This document shows, piece by piece, positions 1-4,994 of a DNA stretch of 6,872 nt. The notes under the pieces were generated by a model, which saw only the letters and a list, made by a program, of their open reading frames with translations, did no database searches and had not been told where the DNA came from. Source of the DNA: Solirubrobacterales bacterium (GTDB taxonomy: Bacteria > Actinomycetota > Thermoleophilia > Solirubrobacterales > 70-9). Within the stretch, counting starts at the first letter, position 1, and each line of letters begins with the position of its first letter. The position numbers and the translations under genes were made by a program. The stretch lies in assembly GCA_013694825.1 (NCBI GenBank), contig JACDBR010000166.1, positions 1 through 6,872 of the forward strand. The letters are read 5' to 3'.

Positions 1-744
1 CGCCAAGACGGTCGCGTACGGCTGACGCTCGAGAAGGCGGGCCCCAGCGAGGCCTACTACGCGGCCAAGCGCAAGGTCACGTTCCGGTACGAGTTCGCCG
101 GCTCGAGCCGGCGCGACCTGCGAATCCAGGTCGTCAAGAAACGAAACCAGGAGCCGGTTCGAGCCTGGGTCCGCGAGAACGTCGAGCCCCGCGAGGGGCA
201 CCGGATCCGCTGGGGTGGGTCGAAGCGCGAGGGCGGTCCGGTCAACTCGGACAAGTACATGTTCAGGATCCGCGAGGTCGACGGCGAGTTCGCCGAGCGC
301 TCCAGAGCCCAGGGGCGGCGGATCTTCACCCTCCGCCAGCACAAGTTCCCGGTTCGCGGGCGCCACAGCTACGGAGACGGCTTCGGCGCCGGGCGCGGAC
401 ACCAGGGCGTCGACATCTTCGCCCGCTGCGGCACGCCGCTGATCGCCGCCCGTGCCGGCAGGGTGCAGTACCGCGGCTATCACTCCTCGGCCGGCAACTA
501 CACCGTGATCGATGGTCGTGGCACCCGGCGCGACTACGTCTACATGCACCTGAAGCAGTCGGCCAGGTTCGCCAAGGGCCGCCGGGTCAAGGTGGGTCAG
601 ACGGTAGGACGGGTCGGCGAAACCGGCAATGCGTCCGGCTGCCACCTGCATTTCGAGATCTGGAACGGTCCCGGCTGGTACGAGGGCGGGAGTCCGAGCC
701 GCAGGGTCAAGCCGATTCTGAGGGACTGGGACGACTACTCATAG
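1..744 (+). CDS. M23 family metallopeptidase (LytM/lysostaphin type), 5' partial
   Basis: Zinc endopeptidase of the M23 family, expected to cut peptide cross-links of peptidoglycan outside the membrane. The frame is open from base 1 to the TAG at 742-744, so the true start lies to the left. An internal ATG at 259 would remove most of the upstream domain and is not the likely start. Visible residues 1-105 look like a beta-rich Ig/FlgD-like region (VTFRYEF, LRIQVV, KYMFRIREV). The catalytic domain follows at about 117-247. It has the HxxxD zinc motif (H134, D138, in GHQGVD), the YMHL histidine H183, and the HLH motif H215/H217 in GNASGCHLHFEIW, so the metal and catalytic set is complete. C143 and C214 could form a disulfide, which fits export. 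Any signal peptide would be outside the window. The substrate bond and the partner proteins cannot be told from this sequence. Confidence 0.9.
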   Translation, partial: RQDGRVRLTLEKAGPSEAYYAAKRKVTFRYEFAGSSRRDLRIQVVKKRNQEPVRAWVRENVEPREGHRIRWGGSKREGGPVNSDKYMFRIREVDGEFAERSRAQGRRIFTLRQHKFPVRGRHSYGDGFGAGRGHQGVDIFARCGTPLIAARAGRVQYRGYHSSAGNYTVIDGRGTRRDYVYMHLKQSARFAKGRRVKVGQTVGRVGETGNASGCHLHFEIWNGPGWYEGGSPSRRVKPILRDWDDYS

Positions 745-764
745 ACTGATGCCACGCGGCCTCC

Positions 765-785
765 TCGAGCCGTGAAAGCGCTCGA
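765..785 (+). terminator. possible hairpin after the M23 gene
   Basis: TCGAGC (765-770) and GCTCGA (780-785) form a perfect 6-bp stem with a 9-nt loop, 20 nt past the M23 stop. No T-run follows, so a role as terminator is only a suggestion. It lies in the 65-bp gap before the small membrane protein gene and could mark the boundary between two transcription units. Confidence 0.25.
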
Positions 786-809
786 ATCCCCGACGCCGCG
801 GAGGCCCGG

Positions 810-1013
810 ATGAGTTCCGTCCTGATCGCAGTCATCGTCGTCGCCGTGGTCGCCGTGGGGGTCTTGGTGATGCTCGGGCGCGGCGTCAAGCAGGACGAGC
901 AGGACCGCCGCAAGGTCGACGCCGAGCACCCGGGGGCCGCGCGGGCGGGCCGGCGAGGACGGGTAGTGACCCGCGAGGACGGCGAGACGGTCGAGGAGGG
1001 TTCGTCGCGGTGA
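810..1013 (+). CDS. small single-pass membrane protein, hypothetical
   Basis: A 67-residue protein of unknown function. Residues 4-22 are an almost unbroken run of V, A, I, L and M, which makes one transmembrane helix or uncleaved signal anchor. The remainder (23-67) is polar and strongly charged, with RR/KR-rich stretches and an acidic end (REDGETVEEGSS). The positive charge after the helix predicts a cytoplasmic C-terminal tail. The ATG at 810 is supported by a clear GGAGG at 800-804, five bases upstream. The stop overlaps the GTG start of the next gene (GTGA, 1010-1013), so the two are probably translationally coupled. The protein may anchor or accompany the dehydrogenase encoded next, which is inference from gene order only. 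I recognise no named family. Confidence 0.75.
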   Translation: MSSVLIAVIVVAVVAVGVLVMLGRGVKQDEQDRRKVDAEHPGAARAGRRGRVVTREDGETVEEGSSR

Positions 1014-2011
1014 ACCTCTCCGGCGCGATCGACCGGGCGATGGATTGGACCGTCGTGCCGGGCTTCTCGCGGATCGGCTACGAGGTTCGCCGCCGCTCCT
1101 GGGAGCCGCAACCCTCCGTCCTCGAGGGTCGCGACGTCCTGGTCACGGGCGCGAGCTCCGGTCTCGGCGAAGCCGCCGCCGAACTGCTCGCCGGCGCAGG
1201 GGCCCGCGTTCACATGGTGGTTCGCAACCTCGAGAAGGGAGAGGACGTGAGGGCGGCTATCTCCGAGCGCACCGGCGGGGGGCTTCGGGTCTGGCGCTGC
1301 GACGTCTCCGACCTCGACTCCGTGGGCGAGCTCGCTCGCTCGTTCACCGCCGAGGTCGGCGAGCTGGCGGCGCTCGTCCACAACGCCGGCGCGATGCCGC
1401 CGAAGCGCGAGCGCAGCGCCCAGGGCATCGAGCTGACACTCGCGACCAACGTGATCGGGCCATTCCTGCTGACGGGGCTGATCCTGAGCTCACTTAGATC
1501 GGGCGTGCCGTCGCGGATCATCAGCGTGAGCTCAGGTGGCATGTACACGCAGGGCCTCAACGCTGAGGATCTCCAGCTGGCGGGCCGCGACTACGACCCC
1601 TCTCGCTTCTACGCCCATTCCAAGCGCTGCGAGGTGATCCTGAGCGAGCTCTGGGCGGAGCGCCTGGCAGGCAGCGGGATCAGCGCCCACGCAATGCATC
1701 CCGGCTGGGCCGACACACCCGGCCTGCAGGCATCGATGCCGGGCTTCCGCCGGGTGACGAAGCCGCTGCTGCGCTCCGCGAGGCAGGGGGCAGACACGAT
1801 CGCTTGGCTTGCCGGCGATGAGCAACCCGGGCGCAGCTCGGGCCTCTTCTGGCAGGACCGGCGGCCGCGTCCCACCCACCGCACCCGTTCGACCAAGGAG
1901 AGCGAGGCGGATCGCGAACGCCTCTGGCAGGAGTGTGAGCGGCTCAGCGGCTGGAGCATCGGCGCCTCCGAGACGAGCGCCGCCAACGGCGGCGGCCGGA
2001 CGGCTCGCTGA
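1010..2011 (+). CDS. SDR family oxidoreductase, DHRS12-like
   Basis: Short-chain dehydrogenase/reductase of 333 residues. The Rossmann cofactor motif TGASSGLG is at 46-53, D98 follows beta-strand 3, NAG is at 125-127, N147 is in helix 4, the serine motif SVSSGG is around 172-177, and the catalytic YxxxK is Y201/K205. R72 after the second strand favours NADP(H). Beyond the core, several stretches match my memory of animal DHRS12: SVSSGGM, LNAEDLQ, HPGWADTPG (230-238), MPGF, QGADTIAWLA and FWQDRRP..TH. The N-terminal 40 residues before the Rossmann fold also fit that family. The substrate is unknown, with a lipid or steroid-like compound possible. The GTG start at 1010 has GAGGAGGG at 993-1000, inside the upstream gene. 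The stop shares one base with the ATG of the SRPBCC gene (TGATG). Residues after about 290 are low-complexity and charged. Confidence 0.9.
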   Translation: MNLSGAIDRAMDWTVVPGFSRIGYEVRRRSWEPQPSVLEGRDVLVTGASSGLGEAAAELLAGAGARVHMVVRNLEKGEDVRAAISERTGGGLRVWRCDVSDLDSVGELARSFTAEVGELAALVHNAGAMPPKRERSAQGIELTLATNVIGPFLLTGLILSSLRSGVPSRIISVSSGGMYTQGLNAEDLQLAGRDYDPSRFYAHSKRCEVILSELWAERLAGSGISAHAMHPGWADTPGLQASMPGFRRVTKPLLRSARQGADTIAWLAGDEQPGRSSGLFWQDRRPRPTHRTRSTKESEADRERLWQECERLSGWSIGASETSAANGGGRTAR

Positions 2012-2442
2012 TGGCGCGCTACGTAGGCGCCGTCACCTCGCCACGCTCGCCCGACGAGGTCTTCGACTACATGGCCGACTTCGCCAACGTGCGCGACTGG
2101 GACCCGAGCGTCGTGCGGGCTGCGGTGCTGGCGGGCACTCCCGGCGAGCTCGGCTGCCGCTTCGAGGTGGTGGTGCGCACGCTCGGCCGCGAGACCGCGC
2201 TGGTCTACGAGACCAAGCAGGTAACGCGCCCCTCGCGCATAGTCCTCGAAGCGCAGACGGCGGCGCTCACCTCGGTCGACGTCGTCACCGTGACGGCGCT
2301 CGGCGAGGGCACGGAGATGACCTACGACGCCGACCTGCGGCTTCGCGGGCCACTGCGACTCGTCGATCCCGTGCTGGCCCTCTTCTTCCGCCAGCTGGGC
2401 GACAAGGCCGCCGCCGGCTTGCGCCGCGAGCTCGGCCGCTGA
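2011..2442 (+). CDS. SRPBCC family protein (polyketide cyclase/START-like fold)
   Basis: A 143-residue protein with the start and pattern typical of the SRPBCC superfamily. The N-terminal strand ends in SPRSPDEVFDYMADFANVRDWDPS (about 10-33), followed by alternating beta strands (CRFEVVVRTL, ALVYETKQV, SRIVLEAQT, SVDVVTVTAL, TEMTYDADLRL) and a C-terminal amphipathic helix (about 117-141, LVDPVLALFFRQLGDKAAAGL). These folds form a deep hydrophobic cavity for lipids, aromatics or other non-polar ligands. Some are enzymes, many only bind. The ligand cannot be read from the sequence. Its ATG overlaps the stop of the DHRS12-like gene by one base and no strong Shine-Dalgarno sequence precedes it, so translation probably depends on ribosomes finishing the dehydrogenase. 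This suggests that both act in the same pathway. Confidence 0.85.
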   Translation: MARYVGAVTSPRSPDEVFDYMADFANVRDWDPSVVRAAVLAGTPGELGCRFEVVVRTLGRETALVYETKQVTRPSRIVLEAQTAALTSVDVVTVTALGEGTEMTYDADLRLRGPLRLVDPVLALFFRQLGDKAAAGLRRELGR

Positions 2443-2473
2443 CTCGGCCGCGAGGCGTGCTTGCCATCAGCCT

Positions 2474-2479
2474 GGTGGA
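2474..2479 (+). promoter_or_regulatory. ribosome binding site that decides the start of the NAD(P)H-binding gene
   Basis: GGTGGA touches the ATG at 2480 with no gap, which is too close to serve it. It sits nine bases before the ATG at 2489, which is normal spacing. The protein from 2489 begins MDVVVAGGHG, matching the short N-terminus before the glycine motif in this family. Confidence 0.5.
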
Positions 2480-2488
2480 ATGCGGTCC

Positions 2489-3139
2489 ATGGACGTAGTC
2501 GTCGCCGGAGGTCACGGGAAGATCGCGCTCAGGCTGCTCGACAGGCTGTCGACCCGCGGTGACCGGGCCAGAGGGATGGTCCGCAACCCCGACCACGCCC
2601 CCGACCTCGAGGCGGTGGGCGCCGAGGCCCTGATCGCCGACCTCGAGTCGCTCGAGGCATTGGAGCTCGCCGAGCTGATCGAGGGCGCCGACGCGCTCGT
2701 CTTCGCTGCCGGCGCCGGCGCCGGCAGCGGTCCGGAGCGCAAGCGCACGGTCGACCTCGGCGGCGCGATCAAGCTGATCGAGGCGGCACGTGAGGCAGGC
2801 GTCTCGCGCTGGGTGATGATCTCGGCGATGGGCGCCGCCGACCCCGAGTCCGCTGGCGAGGAGATGCTTCCCTACATGCGGGCCAAGGCCGAGGCCGACG
2901 AAGCGCTCGCCTCGAGCGGCCTGGATTTCACGATCGTTCGCCCCGGCAGGCTCACCGACGAAGCGGGCAGCGGGACGGTCGCCGCCGGGCCCGAGCTCGG
3001 CCGCGAGAGCATCCCGCGCGACGACGTCGCTGCCTCGCTGATCGCGGTGCTCGAAACGCCGGCGACGATCGGCGTGCGCTTCGACCTCGTCTCGGGAACC
3101 ACCCCGATCGACGAGGCCATCGGCTCGCTGGGCGCATAG
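2489..3139 (+). CDS. NAD(P)H-binding protein, atypical SDR (YwnB/NmrA-like)
   Basis: A 216-residue protein counted from the ATG at 2489. An upstream in-frame ATG at 2480 would add three residues but lacks a spaced ribosome binding site. The N-terminal strand and glycine motif are AGGHGKI (6-12) and the second strand ends in MVRNP (30-34), whose arginine favours NADP(H). AAGAGAGSG (73-81) follows strand 4, a signature I associate with a common but uncharacterised actinobacterial SDR group. S112 lies in the VMISAMGA strand, and Y129/K133 form YxxxK (YMRAK). DFTIVRPGRL (146-155) is the usual substrate-side segment. The family includes biliverdin-reductase-like and redox-sensing members as well as oxidoreductases, so the exact role is open. 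The gene follows the SRPBCC gene by 46 bp on the same strand, so it may be the last gene of that operon. Confidence 0.85.
   Translation: MDVVVAGGHGKIALRLLDRLSTRGDRARGMVRNPDHAPDLEAVGAEALIADLESLEALELAELIEGADALVFAAGAGAGSGPERKRTVDLGGAIKLIEAAREAGVSRWVMISAMGAADPESAGEEMLPYMRAKAEADEALASSGLDFTIVRPGRLTDEAGSGTVAAGPELGRESIPRDDVAASLIAVLETPATIGVRFDLVSGTTPIDEAIGSLGA
2704..2729. repeat. perfect 26-bp palindrome inside the NAD(P)H-binding gene
   Basis: CGCTGCC at the left end and GGCAGCG at the right end flank alternating GCCGGC/GGCGCC units. The whole stretch equals its own reverse complement with no spacer. It encodes the Ala-Gly run of the AAGAGAGSG motif, so protein constraint and GC-rich codon choice can explain it. 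Confidence 0.85.
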
Positions 3140-3208
3140 CCACCGGCTCGGAGCGTCATCAAACGGGGACCTCGGGCGCACGACGGCGAACCAGGCCCGA
3201 ACGACGAA

Positions 3209-3240
3209 GGGCGCCGACCGGCCGCAGCCGATCGACGCCC
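3209..3240. terminator. likely bidirectional terminator hairpin between convergent genes
   Basis: GGGCGCCGA (3209-3217) pairs with TCGACGCCC (3232-3240) with one mismatch. An inner stem CGGC/GCCG (3219-3222/3227-3230) closes a CGCA loop, giving about 12 pairs with two mismatches. It stands between the ends of the NAD(P)H-binding gene (+) and the cold-shock gene (-). Neither side has a long T-run. The minus-strand side continues TTCGTCGTTCG, slightly T-rich. Hairpins without clear T-runs are common in GC-rich actinobacteria. Confidence 0.4.
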
Positions 3241-3249
3241 AGCGCCGAA

Positions 3250-3267
3250 AGCTCTTTCGCGAGAGCT
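3250..3267 (-). terminator. possible terminator overlapping the cold-shock gene stop
   Basis: On the minus strand AGCTCT and AGAGCT form a 6-bp stem around a CGCGAA loop, starting within the TAG stop codon and followed by TTTCGG. The stem is short and the T-run weak, so it may act together with the larger hairpin at 3209-3240. Confidence 0.35.
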
Positions 3268-3463
3268 AGATGTTCTTGACGTTGATTGCGCGCGGTCCGC
3301 GGTCGCTGTCCTGCGACTCGAACTCGACCTTCGCGCCGTCAGCGAGGGTTCCACCCTCGATTTGGCTGTAGTGGACGAAAAGGTCCTTGCCAGGGTCGTC
3401 GGGGGTGATGAACCCGAAGCCCTTCTCGTCGTTGAACCACTTCACGGTGCCTGATGAGGCCAT
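3266..3463 (-). CDS. cold-shock protein, CspA family
   Basis: A 65-residue single cold-shock domain, close to the usual 65-70 residues. It starts [19 protein letters not shown], with W9 conserved, the RNP1 motif KGFGFI at 14-19 and RNP2 LFVHYSQI at 28-35. The usual FVHFS is FVHYS here, a conservative aromatic change. Such proteins bind single-stranded RNA and DNA through these aromatic residues and melt RNA secondary structure, helping transcription and translation in the cold or in general growth. The ATG at 3463 has a strong GGAGGG at 3467-3472, close upstream. The gene is monocistronic: convergent with the NAD(P)H-binding gene and divergent from the adenylate cyclase. The leader can form competing helices over this ribosome binding site. 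Sequence alone does not show whether this copy is cold-induced or constitutive, so I give no cspA symbol. Confidence 0.97.
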   Translation of the reverse strand: MASSGTVKWFNDEKGFGFITPDDPGKDLFVHYSQIEGGTLADGAKVEFESQDSDRGPRAINVKNI

Positions 3464-3515
3464 ACGCCCTCCGATGGGGTATCTGAGTGCTGCTCGTACG
3501 CGGAGGGCCCATCGG
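3464..3515 (-). promoter_or_regulatory. candidate RNA switch in the cold-shock gene leader
   Basis: Read as mRNA on the minus strand, the leader has two adjoining upstream segments, CCGAUGGG (3515-3508) and GCCCUCCG (3508-3501), and downstream of them CCCAUCGG (3478-3471) and CGGAGGGC (3473-3466). The first pairs perfectly with the third (8 bp) and the second perfectly with the fourth (8 bp). The helices cross and share bases 3471-3473 and 3508, so both cannot form fully. The second helix buries the whole Shine-Dalgarno GGAGGG. The first leaves AGGG and the AUG region free. E. coli cspA mRNA is known to refold with temperature, so a similar role is plausible here, but this is inference. The transcription start is not known and must lie upstream of 3515 for this to operate. 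Confidence 0.45.
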
Positions 3516-3519
3516 CGCC

Positions 3520-3534
3520 TGCGAACTGCTCACA
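3520..3534. promoter_or_regulatory. possible operator half-sites in the divergent spacer
   Basis: TGCGA-N5-TCACA is an imperfect inverted repeat between the cold-shock gene and the adenylate cyclase gene. It resembles a CRP-type site (TGTGA-N6-TCACA) but has a five-base spacer and one arm mismatch. I cannot assign a regulator. Confidence 0.15.
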
Positions 3535-3662
3535 CGATTCTGCTCGACCCAATGCCGAGACGTGGCGACGGTAGCAGGTGCGGCCACGGAGGCGGGCTCT
3601 CGGCGACCGTCCGATGTGCGACGCTGGCACCGCCTCGGCGCGTGACCCTTGCACGTTTTGAT

Positions 3663-3689
3663 GTAACCGTCCCCGGGCACGACGGGTAT
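3663..3689 (+). promoter_or_regulatory. weak candidate promoter for the adenylate cyclase gene
   Basis: GTAAC (3663-3667), 16 bases and GGGTAT (3684-3689) loosely resemble the GTTT/GGGTAT elements known for stress sigma factors of the SigB/SigF type in actinobacteria. The -35 match is poor. If used, transcription would begin about at the ATG at 3699, giving a leaderless mRNA, which would fit the absence of a Shine-Dalgarno sequence there. The stretch 3653-3668 is also the most AT-rich part of this spacer. Confidence 0.2.
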
Positions 3690-3698
3690 CGACCGCAG

Positions 3699-4511
3699 AT
3701 GAGCCGCAGCGAAGACAGCCAGGACACCGGGGCGGAGGGCCTCCGCGACCTGCCAGGCAGCGTCTCCTCGACGGCCTCGAGGCTCAACAACGCTCCCTCC
3801 GTGCTGACCGCGATGAAGCGTCTGCGCGAGGTGCTGCCGGGTGACAGCCGCTACGGCGACTCGATCTCGCTCTCGGTCGACAACCAGCGTCTGCTCGACC
3901 GCCAGATCGCGATCCTCGCGGAGCGCCACCCCACCCTGCTCCGCGAGGCCGGCCTCGGGGCGCTTCAGGTCTGGGGCTCGCTGACCGGCGGCGACGTCGA
4001 GCAGCCCGATCGTGAGCTGGCGATCGCCTTCACCGATCTCGCCGGCTTCTCGAGCTGGGCGCTCGAGGCCGGCGACGACGCTGCGCTCGACCTGCTGCGT
4101 AACGTCGGCGAGGCGATCGAGCCGCCGGTCCGCGAGGTCGGTGGCGAGGTCGTCAAGCGACTCGGCGACGGGATGATGGCCGTGTTCTCTGAGCCGGTCG
4201 ACGCGCTCGCGGCGCTGATCGACGCGCGGCAGCGGGTCGAGCGGGTCTCGGCGCCCGGCTATGAGCCGCGGATCCGCGCCGGGCTTCACGTCGGGCGCCC
4301 GCGACGGCTCGGCGGCGACTTCCTCGGGCGCGACGTCAACATCGCAGCCCGAATCGCCGAGCGCGCAGAGCCCAGCGAGGTGCTGATCTCCGGCTGGGCC
4401 CTGGAGCGGCTCGGTGATGCGCCTATCGAGACCAAGCGCAGGCGGCGCTTCAAAGCCAAGGGCGTGCCGCGGGAGGTCGAGGTCTTCGCGGTCGCCCAGG
4501 TCGACCAGTGA
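3699..4511 (+). CDS. class III adenylate cyclase
   Basis: Makes cAMP from ATP, probably as a soluble homodimer, since no membrane segment is visible. The protein is 270 residues from the ATG at 3699. Residues 1-100 are a mostly helical N-terminal region of unknown role, possibly regulatory as in some mycobacterial cyclases. The catalytic domain is at about 106-230. It has metal-binding D113 (FTDLAGF) and D157 (KRLGDGMMAVF), adenine-selecting K153 and D207 (GDFLGRDVN), and transition-state N214 and R218 (NIAAR). All six canonical positions are filled, which predicts an active ATP-specific enzyme. The start is uncertain. An in-frame GTG at 3642 is possible, and the frame stays open back to 3387 across the cold-shock gene, which is not credible as coding. 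No clear ribosome binding site precedes 3699. The stop overlaps the next gene by 4 nt. Confidence 0.9.
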   Translation: MSRSEDSQDTGAEGLRDLPGSVSSTASRLNNAPSVLTAMKRLREVLPGDSRYGDSISLSVDNQRLLDRQIAILAERHPTLLREAGLGALQVWGSLTGGDVEQPDRELAIAFTDLAGFSSWALEAGDDAALDLLRNVGEAIEPPVREVGGEVVKRLGDGMMAVFSEPVDALAALIDARQRVERVSAPGYEPRIRAGLHVGRPRRLGGDFLGRDVNIAARIAERAEPSEVLISGWALERLGDAPIETKRRRRFKAKGVPREVEVFAVAQVDQ

Positions 4512-4984
4512 ACGGTCGACGGGATCCGAGCTGGGACGGCGGAGGGGGCCCGTTCGAAGATCGCGGCGACGCGGACGAGGTGGCGCGCGGGAGCGCTCTC
4601 TCGGGCCTCGGCAGCGCCGGCCGCACGCTGCTGGTCGCGCTGCCGCGGCTCGTAGCCGAGGTTGCCGTCGACCTCAAGCAGATCGCCGGGGCGACCGCGG
4701 AAATGGCCCAGGCGACCCGAGTGCTGCCCGAGGTTGCCGAGCGCCTGGCCGTGATCGCCGAGCGCGTCGAGCGGCTCGAGTCCGATGTCGGTGCGATGGC
4801 GGGCAACGTCGGCGTCATGCGCGACGAGGTGGAGCAGCTCCCCCAAGGCCTGGCGAGCCTCGAGTTGCGCCTCGAACGAGTCGAGATGGCGATGAGCCCA
4901 CTGCGCCGGGCCCGGCGCGGCCTGCGTCGCGGCGCCACCGAACCCCTCGCTGCGCCGGCGCTGGAGGACGAGCCGCCCGCCTAG
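4508..4984 (+). CDS. coiled-coil protein, hypothetical
   Basis: A 158-residue protein that I do not recognise. Residues 1-30 are polar, glycine- and aspartate-rich and probably disordered. Residues about 38-135 are strongly helical with heptad-like spacing of L, V, A and M (VAVDLKQIA, LPEVAERLAVIAERVERLESDV, LPQGLASLELRLERVEMAM), suggesting a long coiled coil. A basic patch RRARRGLRRG (133-142) and an acidic, proline-rich tail follow. There is no cysteine and no clear transmembrane helix, though LLVALPRLVAEVAV (41-54) is hydrophobic enough for membrane contact. The GTG start lies in the GTGA overlap with the adenylate cyclase stop, so translation is probably coupled. It may be a partner or scaffold for the cyclase. 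That is inference from position. Confidence 0.7.
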   Translation: MNGRRDPSWDGGGGPFEDRGDADEVARGSALSGLGSAGRTLLVALPRLVAEVAVDLKQIAGATAEMAQATRVLPEVAERLAVIAERVERLESDVGAMAGNVGVMRDEVEQLPQGLASLELRLERVEMAMSPLRRARRGLRRGATEPLAAPALEDEPPA

Positions 4985-4994
4985 ACTCGCGACG

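Noticed and set aside
707..1381. Minus-strand open frame spanning the small membrane protein and the start of the dehydrogenase
   Set aside because: It crosses two plus-strand genes with good ribosome binding sites and has no motif of its own.
2431..2451. CTCGGCCGC repeated twice with a 12-nt period at the SRPBCC stop codon
   Set aside because: Only two short copies in GC-rich sequence. It may be a small duplication, but nothing supports a function.
2285..3181. Long minus-strand open frame opposite the SRPBCC and NAD(P)H-binding genes (298 codons)
   Set aside because: It covers two genes with clear family motifs on the plus strand. The translated product is rich in R, D, G and A with no recognisable fold.
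3387..3698. Extending the adenylate cyclase upstream to an ATG at 3387
   Set aside because: This would run antisense through the cold-shock gene and its leader. The added residues are arginine-rich and unlike any cyclase domain. Long open frames are expected by chance at this GC content.
3339..4289. Long minus-strand open frame opposite the adenylate cyclase (316 codons)
   Set aside because: Shadow of the real gene. It has no domain motifs and a composition typical of the antisense of GC-rich coding DNA, and it overlaps the cold-shock gene in another frame.
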